A DNA stretch of 38,454 bases. It comes from Fimbriiglobus sp. Lineage in GTDB: Bacteria; Planctomycetota; Planctomycetia; Gemmatales; Gemmataceae. Each line of letters opens with the position of its first letter. Position 1 is the stretch's first letter. Position numbers and translations under genes: made by a program. Of this stretch, positions 15,596-24,700 are shown piece after piece. Where the stretch lies: positions 1 through 38,454 of the forward strand of contig JALHQU010000041.1 in assembly GCA_022841795.1 (NCBI GenBank), in the 5' to 3' direction. The notes under the pieces were generated by a model that made no database searches, was not told the origin of the DNA, and was given only the letters and a program-made list of their open reading frames with translations.

Positions 15596-15719
15596 GAAGC
15601 AGGATTCACCGCCGAGGGCACACGAGGGCACGTGAGGAAGACAGGAACAGAGGGTCTGAGACCCTGATCCTCTCTTCCCTCATGTGCCCTCGTGTGCCCT
15701 CGGCGGTGAATCCTGCTTC
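15596..15719. repeat. Long inverted repeat with 45-46-bp arms
   Basis: Arms 15596-15640 and 15674-15719 differ by one substitution and one indel. The 33-base loop holds a smaller dyad, GGGTCTGAGACCC. Its arms contain GAGGGCACACGAGGGCAC, the longest pairing in the window. Confidence 0.95.
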
Positions 15720-15786
15720 TCATCCGAACCTCCGCCCGGCCGCCGGTGTCGTGCCCACAACCCATTTCCCCTTCGGGGTGCCACTC

Positions 15787-15990
15787 ATGGCGTCGGACAA
15801 GCAGCGGCGGAAGCAGGCGAAGGCGGCGAAGAAGTCCACCCAGCCCGCGGGCAAACCGTTCCGCCACCCGGACGGCGACCGCCGGCACCGCGGCGGCATG
15901 ACCGCCGACCAGGGGGCCAGGAACAAGAAGATGATGCAGCAGTTCGAGGTGGCCCCGCCGACGCCGGACGAAACTCCCGGCGGGGCGTGA
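15787..15990 (+). CDS. Small basic hypothetical protein
   Basis: A 67-aa protein, very rich in Lys and Arg at the N-terminus ('MASDKQRRKQAKAAKKSTQ'), with a central 'GDRRHRGGMTADQGARNKKMMQQF' and an acidic/Pro tail. There is no membrane helix or cysteine motif. The composition suggests nucleic-acid or ribosome contact, but nothing in the sequence proves this. The ATG at 15787 is the only start giving a sensible N-terminus. It is flanked by inverted repeats on both sides, so it is probably its own transcription unit or co-transcribed with its upstream neighbour. Confidence 0.55.
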   Translation: MASDKQRRKQAKAAKKSTQPAGKPFRHPDGDRRHRGGMTADQGARNKKMMQQFEVAPPTPDETPGGA

Positions 15991-16023
15991 AAGGGCGGCC
16001 GGCGGCGGCGGTATCAGCAATCC

Positions 16024-16085
16024 GGTGAACCGCGGGCGTCAGCCCGTCGGGTTAACCACCCACGGGCTGACGCCCGCGGTTCACC
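16024..16085. repeat. Perfect inverted repeat with 24-bp arms
   Basis: Arms 16024-16047 and 16062-16085 pair perfectly. The outer end GGTGAACC is shared with the repeat at 11012, suggesting related families. Confidence 0.92.
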
Positions 16086-16149
16086 AACCTTGCATTTCCA
16101 CGCCCGTCGCCCGAGAATTCCCCCTCCCTCACAACCGGAGCCTGAACGC

Positions 16150-17460
16150 ATGAACGCACGCCTGGCCGCCCTCGCGGTGCTGGTCGCCGCCCCCGTCGCG
16201 GTGGCCGACGACTGGCCGCACTGGATGGGGCCGAAGCGGGACAACGTGTGGGCCGAGACCGGCATCGTGGAGAAGTTCCCGAAGGACGGGCCGAAGAAGC
16301 TGTGGAGCTTCCCGGTGGCCGGCGGGTACGCCGGGCCGGCGGTGGCCGGCGGCAAGGTGTTCGTCACCGACTACCTGACCAACGACAAGGTGGAAGAGGG
16401 GAACTGGAACTTCGCCGAGCAGACGGGCATCGAGCGGGTGTGGTGTGTGGACGCGAAGACGGGCAAAGAGGTGTGGAAGCACGAGTACCCGGCGAAGTAC
16501 AAGATTTCGTACCCGGCCGGCCCCCGCTGCACCCCGACGGTGGACGGCGACCGGGTGTACACCCTCGGGGCGATGGGCGACCTGATCTGCTTCAGCACGG
16601 CCGACGGCAAGATCGTGTGGCAGAAGCAGCTGAAGGACGAGTACAAGACCAAGCCGCCCATCTGGGGGTACGCCGCCCACCCGCTGATCGACGGGGACAA
16701 GCTGATCACCCTGGCCGGCGGGGAGGGGTCGCACGTCGTCGCCCTGGACAAGAAGACGGGCAAGGAGGTGTGGAAGTCGCAGACGGAGAACGACCCGAAC
16801 GGGTTCGGGTACGTGCCGCCGACCATCATCGACGCCGGCGGCAAGCGGCAGTTGCTGCTCGCCGGGCCGAACTCGATCAAGGGGCTGAACCCGGACACCG
16901 GCGAGCGGTACTGGAGCCAGCCGTACACCGCCGACAACGGGTCGGTCATCATGACCCCGGTCGTGTCCGGCGAGTACCTGTACACCGGCGGGTGGAACAA
17001 CAAGAACCTGCTGCTCAAGCTGAGCCAGGACAAGCCGGCCGCCACCACCGAGTGGAAGGACAAGCGGGGGCTGGGGGTACACGCGGTGAACGTGCAGCCG
17101 TTCCTGCACGCCGGGGTGCTGTACGGGTTCGACCAGAGCGGGAAGATGTTCGCCGTCGAGCTGCCCAGTGGCAAACGGCTGTGGGAGAGCGAGGCGGTGA
17201 TCGGGTACGCCAAGGACTCGGGCACCGCGTTCATCGTCCGGAACGGCGACCGCTTCTTCTTCTTCACCGAGGCCGGCGACCTGGTGATCGGCACGCTGAG
17301 CAAGGACGGGTACGCGGAGATCGACCGGGCGAAGGCGGTGGTGCCGCCGGTCCAGACGACCGGCGGCCGCAAGGTGGTGTGGAGCATGCCGGCGTTCGCC
17401 GACAAGAAGATGTTCGCCCGGAGCGACAAGGAGCTGATCTGCGTGGACCTGGCGAAGTGA
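16150..17460 (+). CDS. Secreted PQQ-like beta-propeller protein
   Basis: Periplasmic or exported beta-propeller of the PQQ/BamB-like repeat type, a form very abundant in planctomycetes. The 436-aa product has a Sec signal peptide (1-20, likely cut after 'PVAVA' before Asp-Asp), then repeated blades with the pattern 'V.ALD.KTGKEVWK' at about residues 100-112, 150-163 and 197-210, and related versions to the end. The opening 'DWPHWMGPKRDNVW' is typical of planctomycetal 'outer membrane protein assembly factor BamB'-like propellers. It lacks obvious catalytic motifs, so PQQ binding is not implied. The start at 16150 places the signal peptide at the N-terminus. It converges on pyrE across a perfect hairpin. 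Confidence 0.87.
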   Translation: MNARLAALAVLVAAPVAVADDWPHWMGPKRDNVWAETGIVEKFPKDGPKKLWSFPVAGGYAGPAVAGGKVFVTDYLTNDKVEEGNWNFAEQTGIERVWCVDAKTGKEVWKHEYPAKYKISYPAGPRCTPTVDGDRVYTLGAMGDLICFSTADGKIVWQKQLKDEYKTKPPIWGYAAHPLIDGDKLITLAGGEGSHVVALDKKTGKEVWKSQTENDPNGFGYVPPTIIDAGGKRQLLLAGPNSIKGLNPDTGERYWSQPYTADNGSVIMTPVVSGEYLYTGGWNNKNLLLKLSQDKPAATTEWKDKRGLGVHAVNVQPFLHAGVLYGFDQSGKMFAVELPSGKRLWESEAVIGYAKDSGTAFIVRNGDRFFFFTEAGDLVIGTLSKDGYAEIDRAKAVVPPVQTTGGRKVVWSMPAFADKKMFARSDKELICVDLAK

Positions 17461-17468
17461 AGAGTGGA

Positions 17469-17557
17469 CTAACCACAGAGGCACAGGGACACAGAGAAGA
17501 TCGGAGTTCTTCCGACCTTCTCTCGTCTTCTCTGTGTCCCTGTGCCTCTGTGGTTAG
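17469..17557. repeat. Perfect 32-bp-arm inverted repeat overlapping the pyrE stop
   Basis: Arms 17469-17500 and 17526-17557 pair exactly. The arm reads CTAACCACAGAGGCACAGG at its outer end. The pyrE TAA stop (17554-17556, minus strand) lies in the right arm. Confidence 0.95.
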
Positions 17558-18099
17558 ACTTGCTTCGGTTCGATGCCGAAGTCGCGGACGGTGAAGATCG
17601 GCCGGAAGTCGTACTTGCTCAGCGCCTCGCGGGCCCCTTGCAGCCGGTCGCAGATGCACACCACCCGCAGCACCGCCGCCCCCTTCGCCTCCACCGCCGC
17701 GATCGCCTGAACCACACTCCCGCCGGTGGTCAGCACGTCGTCGATCACCACCACCTTGTCCCCGGCGTGTACCTGCCCCTCCACCCGCTCCTTGCTGCCG
17801 TGTTCCTTCGCCTGCTTGCGGACGAAGAACCCTTCCATCGCCCGCCCGTGCCGGTGGAACGCGGTCAGCGCCGCCGCCGCCATCGGGATGGCGCCCACCT
17901 CCAGCCCGCCGATCGCCTGGAAGTCGAGATCCGCCGTCGCCTCGTACAGCAGCTCGCCGAGCAGGGTGATGGCTTCGGCGTGGAACAGCACCTTCTTCGA
18001 GTTCACGTAGTACGCCGACTTCTTCCCGGACGCCAGGGTGAAGTCGCCGAACTGGAGGGCGCGGTCGCGGAACAGGTGTTTCAAACGCTCGCGGCTCAT
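17554..18099 (-). CDS. pyrE: Orotate phosphoribosyltransferase
   Basis: Forms orotidine 5'-phosphate from orotate and PRPP in pyrimidine synthesis, in the cytoplasm. The 181-aa product has an N-terminal 'LASGKKSAYYVNSKKVLF' substrate segment, the flexible-loop Lys/His region 'RKQAKEHGSKERVEG' (94-108) and the PRPP-binding motif VVVIDDVLTTGGS (116-128), all intact. The length is usual for short PyrE forms. The ATG at 18099 is preceded by GGAGAGG. No other pyr genes are near, so it is probably a stand-alone transcription unit. The CBS-pair gene is upstream in the same direction across a hairpin. Confidence 0.96.
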   Translation of the reverse strand: MSRERLKHLFRDRALQFGDFTLASGKKSAYYVNSKKVLFHAEAITLLGELLYEATADLDFQAIGGLEVGAIPMAAAALTAFHRHGRAMEGFFVRKQAKEHGSKERVEGQVHAGDKVVVIDDVLTTGGSVVQAIAAVEAKGAAVLRVVCICDRLQGAREALSKYDFRPIFTVRDFGIEPKQV

Positions 18100-18108
18100 G
18101 GTCCTCTC

Positions 18109-18163
18109 CGTAGGGTGGGCACCGCCCACCGTCTGAAACACGGTGGGCGGTGCCCACCCTACG
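18109..18163. repeat. Perfect inverted repeat with 24-bp arms
   Basis: Arms 18109-18132 and 18140-18163 pair exactly around a 7-base loop, between the CBS gene stop and the pyrE ribosome site. It could separate the two transcripts. Confidence 0.93.
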
Positions 18164-18166
18164 CGG

Positions 18167-18634
18167 TCACGCCCCTTCCGCCGTGTCCGGCACCCGGTCC
18201 GGGTCGGGCGGCAGGTTGTACACCGTGGCCGGGAAGTGTTCGACCAGATAATGCACGACCCGCTTGGCCGACAGCACCCCGACCGGGCGGTCGTTCTCGT
18301 CCACCACCGGCACGTGCCGGTACCCGCCCCGCTGCATCCGCTCGACGGCCGTGCGGACCGGCTCCCTGGCGTTCACCGACACCGGATTCGGGGTCATCAC
18401 CTCGGCCAGCGGGGTGGTTAACGGCCGCCCCTCGGCCAGCACCTTGTTCAACAAATCCCGCTCGGTGAAGATGCCGACCAGCCGGCCGCCGCCCACCACC
18501 AGCAGGCAGCCCACCCGCTCGGTCCGCATCCGCTCGACGGCGTCGGCCACCGTCCCGCCGGCGTCCACCTCGTGCGGCGGGGTGGGGTTCAGCCGGGACA
18601 CGCTCTCCACCATCAGGTTGCGGGTGAGTTCCAC
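18167..18634 (-). CDS. CBS-pair domain protein
   Basis: Stand-alone tandem CBS protein, probably binding an adenine nucleotide and controlling a partner. The 155-aa product has two CBS units: 'VADAVERMRTERVGCLLVVGGGRLVGIFTERDLL' and 'VRTAVERMQRGGYRHVPVVDENDRPVGVLSAKRVV', each with the typical beta-beta-alpha end. I placed the start at the GTG at 18634 because GGAG lies seven bases upstream and gives 'MELTRNLMVESVSRLNP'; an internal ATG at 18613 is the alternative, with no good ribosome site. The adjacent genes give no hint of a partner, although kdsD further right also carries CBS domains. Confidence 0.85.
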   Translation of the reverse strand: MELTRNLMVESVSRLNPTPPHEVDAGGTVADAVERMRTERVGCLLVVGGGRLVGIFTERDLLNKVLAEGRPLTTPLAEVMTPNPVSVNAREPVRTAVERMQRGGYRHVPVVDENDRPVGVLSAKRVVHYLVEHFPATVYNLPPDPDRVPDTAEGA

Positions 18635-18713
18635 GCGGGCGCTCCGGGGGCGTCGCAATTGTGCGGATGAAGGACCGTTCGGCAAGGGAAAGGGAAGAAC
18701 CTCACCCCCCGGC

Positions 18714-18738
18714 CCCCTCTCCAAAGTGGAGAGGGGGT
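18714..18738. repeat. C/G-rich hairpin of the 'CCCCCTCTCC' family
   Basis: 11-bp arms (18714-18724 and 18728-18738), preceded by CTCACCCCCCGGCC. The same leader and stem type are found inside the RND transporter gene at 36550-36600. Confidence 0.7.
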
Positions 18739-18761
18739 GTTCAAGGGCGGGACGACTCTGA

Positions 18762-18822
18762 TCTTCGCCGCGACCAGCGGGAGCGGCCGAGCTACCTCCG
18801 TTCCCGCTGGTCGCGGCGAAGA
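18762..18822. repeat. Inverted repeat, second copy of the 9429 family
   Basis: 25-bp arms (18762-18786 and 18798-18822) with one mismatch and arms matching those at 9429-9487. It lies in the divergent gap between the CBS and phosphoesterase genes. Confidence 0.9.
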
Positions 18823-18840
18823 CACCACCCCGCCGGTCGG

Positions 18841-18846
18841 TACAAT
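18841..18846 (+). promoter_or_regulatory. Candidate -10 element for the phosphoesterase gene
   Basis: TACAAT sits 29 bases before the ATG at 18875. No convincing -35 is present because the upstream positions are within the end of a hairpin. Confidence 0.3.
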
Positions 18847-18874
18847 ACCCGGACCGCTTCCCGAGGGGTCGCCG

Positions 18875-19720
18875 ATGCCGACGCCCGACAAGGTGCTCAC
18901 CTGCATTCGCCGGGCGATCGACCACACCCGCGGCACCCCCGGCCGGGTCGGCCACCTCGTCCATTTGCAGAACTGCACCGAGGTGCTGGCGGCCGGCGAC
19001 CTGCACGGGCACATCGCCAACTTCCAGGTGGTGATGAGGGCGGCCGATCTGGCGAACCACCCCACCCGCCACCTGGTGCTGCAAGAGCTGATCCACAGCG
19101 AGTTCTTCTATCCGTCCGGCGGGGACAAGTCGCACCAACTGGTGGACCTGTTCGCCGCCCTGAAGTGCCAGTTCCCGGCCCGCGTGCACCTGCTGCCGGG
19201 CAACCACGAGATGGCGCAGATGACCGGGCGGAACATCGCCAAGGCCGGCGGGTCGCAGAACGCCCTGTACGTGGACGGGGTGAGGCACGCCTACGGGGAG
19301 GCGGCGGCGGACATCTGCCGGGCGCACTACGACCTGTTCCGCGCCAGCCCGCTCGCCCTGCGGACGCCGAACGGGGTGTTCCTGTGCCACACCCTGGTGC
19401 CGGCCAAGTACCTGCCCACGTTCGACCCGATGCGGCTGCTGGACGACCAGTACGACGACAAGGAGTACCAGCCGGGCGGGCTGGCCTACGGCATCCTGTG
19501 GGGGCGCGACACGTCCGAGGCGACGGCCGAGGCGTTCCTGCGGAAGGTGGATTCGGACCTGGCCGTCACCGGGCACATCCCGAACGACCTGGGGTACGAC
19601 GTGCCGAACACCCGGCAGGTGGTCCTCGACTGCGCCGGCTCCCCGGCCGCGTACATCCTGTTCCCCGCCGACCGTCCGATCACCCACGACGAGTTGGTGA
19701 AACGGGTGGTGGTGTTCTGA
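18875..19720 (+). CDS. Calcineurin-like metallophosphoesterase
   Basis: Cytoplasmic metal-dependent phosphoesterase with unknown substrate. The 281-aa product has the metal-ligand motifs GDLHGH (41-46), GNHE (109-112), 'LCHTL' and 'TGHIPN' in the usual order. The second motif, normally GDxxDRG, is degenerate here ('GGDKSHQ'), so one metal site may differ. The mid-region 'QYDDKEYQPGGLAYGILWGRD' resembles Ser/Thr-phosphatase-like PPP family layouts. The ATG at 18875 follows GAGGGG. The gene is alone between hairpins. A protein or nucleotide phosphatase role is possible; I cannot choose. Confidence 0.85.
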   Translation: MPTPDKVLTCIRRAIDHTRGTPGRVGHLVHLQNCTEVLAAGDLHGHIANFQVVMRAADLANHPTRHLVLQELIHSEFFYPSGGDKSHQLVDLFAALKCQFPARVHLLPGNHEMAQMTGRNIAKAGGSQNALYVDGVRHAYGEAAADICRAHYDLFRASPLALRTPNGVFLCHTLVPAKYLPTFDPMRLLDDQYDDKEYQPGGLAYGILWGRDTSEATAEAFLRKVDSDLAVTGHIPNDLGYDVPNTRQVVLDCAGSPAAYILFPADRPITHDELVKRVVVF

Positions 19721-19768
19721 GCGTGCCGCGGCCGGCCGGCATGGTGTAGGGTGGGTCGGAGCGCCCCA

Positions 19769-19891
19769 CCCTCCCCGTTGGGGAGGGGTCGGCGAGTGCG
19801 AAGCACGAGCCGGGGGTGGGGTGGCTCTCGAAATCCCCACCCCCGCCGTCCTCGCTCCGCTCGGCCGACGACCCCTCCCCAACGGGGAGGG
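19769..19891. repeat. Nested inverted repeat in a 335-bp intergenic gap
   Basis: Outer arms 19769-19793 and 19864-19891 pair with a 3-base indel; inner arms 19811-19821 and 19835-19845 pair exactly. Each outer arm is itself a hairpin (CCCTCCCCGTTGGGGAGGG). The rest of the gap to 20055 carries only the promoter candidate. Confidence 0.85.
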
Positions 19892-19993
19892 GTGGACACC
19901 CAGCGGACCCACCCGTTCCGCCGGAAGCGGTACTACGAAGAACCCCACGACCGCGGGCCTTTGGATAAACTAGGCACCGTCCGCCGGTTGCGA

Positions 19994-20021
19994 TTGCCCC
20001 CGCCCCTGTCGCTGGTATAGT
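19994..20021 (+). promoter_or_regulatory. Candidate promoter for the kdsD-kdsC cluster
   Basis: TTGCCC (19994-19999), 16 bases, then TATAGT (20016-20021), 34 bases before the kdsD ATG. Hexamer matches are good for a GC-rich genome. Confidence 0.4.
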
Positions 20022-20055
20022 CCGCCCGGACCCGAAGTCCGTCGAGGATGTTGGC

Positions 20056-21093
20056 ATGACCGTCCCGGCTCCCGCCCGGGAACCCGCCTTCGACCCGCTC
20101 GCCTTCGCCCGGTCCGTCCTGACCAGCGAGGCGGACGCGGTGCGGGTGGTGGCCGCCCGCCTGGGCGAGCCGTTCCTGCGGGTGGTCGAGCGGCTGGCCG
20201 CCTGCCGCGGGCGGGTGGCCGTCACCGGCGTCGGCAAGAGCGCGGACGTCGGCCAGAAGATCGTCGGCACGCTCAACTCCACCGGCACCCGCGCGTACCT
20301 GCTCGACGCCACCCGTGCCGTCCACGGCGACCTGGGGGCGGTCCACCCGGACGACGTCGCCCTGCTGCTGTCGCACAGCGGGGAGAGTGAGGAACTGCTG
20401 CGGCTGCTCGGCCCACTGCGGGACCTGGCGGCCGGGCTGGTGGCCGTCACCGGCAACCCGCACGGCACGCTGGCCAAAGCCGCCGACGCGGCGATGGTGT
20501 ACGGGCCGATCGTCGAGGCGTGCCCGCTGTCCCTCGCCCCCAGCACCAGCACCACGGTCATGATCGCGCTCGGCGACGCGCTGGCGTTCACCCTGAGCGA
20601 GCAGCGGCAGTTCACCGCCGAGCAGTTCGCCCGGTTCCACCCGGCCGGCAGCCTGGGGCGGCGGCTGTCCGGGGTGGAGGCGTTCATGCGGCGGGGCACC
20701 GACCTGCGGCTGGCCCCGGCGACGGACACGGTGCGGGCGGTGTTCGCCCACGCCCGGCACCCCGGCCGCCGCACCGGGGCGGTGATGCTCACGCACCCGG
20801 ACGGCACCCTGGCCGGGCTGTTCACCGACAGCGACCTGGCCCGGCTGTTCGAGACCCGCGGGGACGAGCGGTTCGACCGGCCGATCGCCGAGGTGATGAC
20901 CCGCAACCCGATCACCGTGCCGATCACCGCCAAGATGGGCGACGCGCTCGACCGCATGCGGGCGAAGAAGATCAGCGAGCTGCCGGTGGTGGACGAAAGC
21001 GGGAAGCCGGTCGGGTTGTTGGACGTGACCGACCTGATCGGCCTGGACCCGGCCGACGACGGCGAGCCGGCGGTCCTGAAGTTGCACGGGTGA
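20056..21093 (+). CDS. kdsD: KpsF/GutQ family D-arabinose-5-phosphate isomerase
   Basis: Interconverts D-ribulose 5-phosphate and D-arabinose 5-phosphate, the first step to Kdo for lipopolysaccharide, in the cytoplasm. The 345-aa product has an N-terminal SIS domain (about 20-190; 'VAVTGVGKSADVGQKIVGTLNSTGT', 'LLLSHSGESEELL', 'LAPSTSTTVMIALGDALA') and two C-terminal CBS units ending 'DRMRAKKISELPVVDESGKPVGLLDVTDLIG'. This is the normal KdsD plan and length. The next gene is kdsC, which confirms the Kdo assignment over sugar-alcohol GutQ function. A promoter-like element lies just upstream. Confidence 0.93.
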   Translation: MTVPAPAREPAFDPLAFARSVLTSEADAVRVVAARLGEPFLRVVERLAACRGRVAVTGVGKSADVGQKIVGTLNSTGTRAYLLDATRAVHGDLGAVHPDDVALLLSHSGESEELLRLLGPLRDLAAGLVAVTGNPHGTLAKAADAAMVYGPIVEACPLSLAPSTSTTVMIALGDALAFTLSEQRQFTAEQFARFHPAGSLGRRLSGVEAFMRRGTDLRLAPATDTVRAVFAHARHPGRRTGAVMLTHPDGTLAGLFTDSDLARLFETRGDERFDRPIAEVMTRNPITVPITAKMGDALDRMRAKKISELPVVDESGKPVGLLDVTDLIGLDPADDGEPAVLKLHG

Positions 21094-21097
21094 TCTG

Positions 21098-21183
21098 AAT
21101 AAGTAGTAGGCACACTCCGTGTGCCGTTCTGGGTGAACCCCGAGCCGAGAAGAACGGCACACGGAGTGTGCCTACTACTTATT
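21098..21183. repeat. Perfect 33-bp-arm inverted repeat inside the Kdo cluster
   Basis: Arms 21098-21130 and 21151-21183 pair exactly. The arm contains AAGTAGTAGGCACACTCCG, identical to that at 7544-7604; loops differ (20 versus 7 bases). It lies between kdsD and kdsC, 27 bases before the kdsC start. Confidence 0.95.
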
Positions 21184-21210
21184 ACGGCGAGACGGCGGAG
21201 GAATCGTGCG

Positions 21211-21735
21211 ATGAACCACCCCGCCACCCGCGCCGCCGCCATCGACCTGCTGCTGCTTGATGTGGACGGGGTGCTGACCGACGGGCGGGTGACGTACACC
21301 GACGCCGGGGACGAGGTGAAGCGGTTCCACGTGCGAGACGGGTCCGGGCTGAAGATCTGGCACTCGCTGGGCAAGCGGACGGCGGTCATCTCCGGGCGGA
21401 CGTCGAAGGCGGTGGAGCGGCGGGCGGCGGAACTCGGCATCGCCCCGGTGTACCAGGGGCGGGCGGACAAGCTGGCCGCGTTCCGCGACCTGCTGGCCGA
21501 GGTGAACGTGCCGGCCGAGCGGGTGTGTGCGGTCGGCGACGACCTGCCGGACTTGCCCGTGCTGGTACGATGCGGGTTGAGCGTGGCGGTGGCCGACGCC
21601 GCCGCCGAGGTGCGGGAGGTGGCGCACCACACCACGGCCGCCGCCGGCGGGGCCGGGGCGGTGCGGGAGGTGGTCGAGTGGCTGCTCGCCCTGCGGGGCG
21701 AGTGGGACGGGGTGGTGAAAGGGTTCCGGGCCTGA
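21211..21735 (+). CDS. kdsC: Kdo-8-phosphate phosphatase (KdsC, HAD family)
   Basis: Removes phosphate from 3-deoxy-D-manno-octulosonate 8-phosphate to release Kdo. The 174-aa product has the HAD motif I DVDGVLTDG (17-25, with the two catalytic Asp residues), motif II 'VISGRTS', the C2 'KLAAF' Lys region, and motif III/IV 'VGDDLPDLPVL'. The size is typical for KdsC, which lacks a cap domain. GGAGGAA seven bases before the ATG at 21211 fixes the start. It lies between kdsD and a large LptC/OstA-like gene, a standard envelope gene order. Confidence 0.95.
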   Translation: MNHPATRAAAIDLLLLDVDGVLTDGRVTYTDAGDEVKRFHVRDGSGLKIWHSLGKRTAVISGRTSKAVERRAAELGIAPVYQGRADKLAAFRDLLAEVNVPAERVCAVGDDLPDLPVLVRCGLSVAVADAAAEVREVAHHTTAAAGGAGAVREVVEWLLALRGEWDGVVKGFRA

Positions 21736-21741
21736 CGATTC

Positions 21742-21763
21742 TCTTCGCCGCGACGAGTCGGGA
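21742..21763. repeat. Half copy of the 9429/18762 repeat at the start of the LptC-like gene
   Basis: The first 13 bases (TCTTCGCCGCGAC) match the arm of the repeats at 9429 and 18762; similarity then decays. No second arm follows. It occupies the place where the start codon of the next gene should be. Confidence 0.65.
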
Positions 21764-21777
21764 TCCTGCTGCTGGGC

Positions 21778-24700
21778 GTGGCCGTTCTGGTGGCCGCGTT
21801 CCTGGCGTACTCGGTCGTCCTCGGCGGGTTCGACGGGCTGCCGGCCATCCCGGAAAAATACCTGAAGCGGGCGGAGGGGGCGGTCGTCCCGAACTTCCCC
21901 ATCCCCACCACCATCCTCGACCTGCAGCACGCGTTCGGGCCGGACAGCGCGGAGGGCGGGTCCAGCACCGAGTACCAGAACCGGCTGCAGATCCCCGGCC
22001 GGGACGGGGTGATCGCGTGCGGGTCGCCGCTGACGGACAGGACCCCGCTGGTGACGGTGGCGCCGGTGAGCGTGGCCCTGTTCGGCAAGCGGTCCGCCCC
22101 GCTCAAGCCGGGCGAGGTGCGGGACGCCAGCACGTTCCACGCCGACCGGGCGGTCATCCGGTTCGACCGGCCGATCAACAAGGTGGAGGACATGTTCTCG
22201 GCCAAGGTGGTCGGGCTGGAGCTGACCAGCGACCCGGACGACAACGCCGACGTGCCGACCGACCGCAAGGACAAGCGGAAGGGCCGCATCTGGATCAGCA
22301 GCAACCGCAAGTCGCCGGACCCGGCCGACCACGTGGTCATCCGCACCCCCGGCCCGGTGTTCGTGCAGTTGCCGGACGAGACCACACCGTATGACCCGAA
22401 TGTGCCCCAAATCTGGACGGCCGCGGCGGTGGAGGTGTTCGACCGCCAGAACCTGCCCCGCAAGCTGCGGAGCCGGCCGGTGGGCGACACCCGGCTGAGC
22501 GCCGTCCGCGAGATCACCGACGGCGTCCGCCCGGTGGCCGCGCTGGCCCGCCCGGAGGACCTGCGGAAGTTCGACGCGGTGGCCGACATCCTGACCGGCG
22601 ACGCCCTGCCCCCGCCGACGGTGGTGGCCACCGGGCTGAAGGTGTTCCTCACCCCGGCCAAGGACGACCCCGCCGCCCGCCGGGCGGAACGCGCCCGCTC
22701 GTTCTCCGGGGTGCGGAAGGTGGTGCTCGGCGAGCAGGTGCAGATGAACCTGTGGGCGGACGGCACCGGCGGGTTCCCCGGCGCGAACGACCCGCCGGAA
22801 AATGAGAAGGAGAAGAAGGCGGCGGCCCCGCGGTCGCCGAACGCCGACCCGCCGGTCGGCCTGCTGGCGGTGGCCGGCGGGTTGCTCGACGGCGGCACCC
22901 TGGCGGCGCGGGTCGAGAGCCGGTCGCTGCTGCTGATCGAGACCCCCGGCGCGTTCGAGTACGACCTGGACAAGGGGGTGGCCACGTTCGCCGTGGCCGG
23001 CGAGGCCCCGCCCGACCGCCAGAACTTCGTCGTCGTCACCCGCCTGTCCGCCCGCAACCAGACCGACGACCTGGTGTGTTCGAAGCTGGTGCTGGAGATG
23101 GACACCGGCAAGACGCCGGACGGCAAGCCGGCCCCGCAGCCCGAGCCGCAAGCCGGGTTCGCCGTGCGGGTGGCCACCGCCCACGGCCCGCAGGTGTACC
23201 TGTCCGCCCAGGCGGACGGGCTGGAGGCGTCCGGCACGGAGATCAAGTACGTGCGGGAGCCGAAGGCGAACCGGACGGTGATGACCCTGAAGGGCACCCC
23301 GGCGGCGCCGGTGATCGCCAAACGGGGCGGGAGTACGCTGAAAGCCGGCGACCCGGTGACGAACGCCACGGTGGAGATCATCACCACCGACGTGACCGAG
23401 AACGGCAAGCCGAAGCGGGTGAGTGTGGCGTCGGTGGTCGGGCCGGGTCAAATGAGGCTGGTGGACAAGGCGGACGACGGCGGCCGGCGGTCCGGGGTCG
23501 CCCAGTGGGGCAAGCGGCTGACGCACGAGATCCGCACGGAGAACGGCAAGTCGCTCGACCTGCTCAAGTTCGAGGAGAATGCGTCGTTCGTGGACCCGCA
23601 GAACGGGTTCACCCTGAGGGCGAACAGCCTGTGGTTGTGGGTGGCCCGCGGCGACCAGCCGGACCGCAAACCCGGCGACCCGCCGGCCACCGTCGGCGCC
23701 ACCCCGGAGCGGCTGGTGGCCGAGGGCGACGTGCACGTCGATTCGGACGAGCTGGTGGTGCGGCGGACGCACAAGCTGACCGTGTGGTTCCGCGACGTGG
23801 CCCCGCCGAAGGTGGTGGCCGCGGTCGAGCCGAAGAAGCCGGCCGACGCCCCGCTGCCGGACGTGCCCCCGCTGCCGACCGAGCAGCCGAAGGTGGCCCA
23901 GGCCCCGCCGCCGAAGCCGGCCGCGAAGAAGCCGATCCCCAACCCGATCCAACTTCAAGCCGACGCCGTCGAGACGTGGATGGTGCGGTACCCGGACCCG
24001 CTCCAACCGCCCCCCGTGAAGAAGGGCGACCCCACGCCGGTGAAGTACGACCTGGAGCGGGCGCGGTGCGACGACAACGTGTGGGTGCAACAGGACCCGG
24101 ACCCGAACGACCCGGACCGCCCGGCCAAGGGCTTGGACATCAAGTGTACCAAGCTGACCCTGGACCACCAGCCGCCGGCCGGCAGCGTGCTCACCGTCAC
24201 CGGCGGGCGGAACAAGGACAACTACGCGGCCGTCGAGTTCGACGGCACCACCATCCTCGGGCACGCGGTGGTGATCGACCAGCCGAACAACGTGGTGTCG
24301 GTGGACGGCCGCGGGCGGCTGCGGGTGCTGAGCGGGTCGGACGTGGCCGGGAACGAACTCAGCACCCCGTCCGACCTCCAGGTGGACTGGGCCACGCGGA
24401 TGAAGTTCGAGGGCGCCCGATCCTTCGCCCAGTTCATCGGCGGGGTGGTGGTGGACCAGGTGGTGAAGCCGGACCCGGCGGGCAAGCCGTCCGGGGTGCG
24501 GCCGCCCGGCGAGACCCTGCCCGCCCCCCGCACCGCCGGCCCGGTCAACCCGACCACCAACCGCTCCAACCTGTGGTGCCACCAGCTCGACCTCACCCTC
24601 GACCGGCCGGTGTACTTCAACCAGCTGAAGGGCAAGGAGCGGGCCAAGCCGCAGTCGGTCGCGGACAAGACGGCGAACGACCGGCCGAAGCTGAAGCTGG

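Noticed and set aside
19680-23408. Minus-strand frame of 1242 codons opposite kdsD and kdsC
   Set aside because: Ser/Arg/Thr-rich shadow translation with no motif; plus-strand enzymes are certain.
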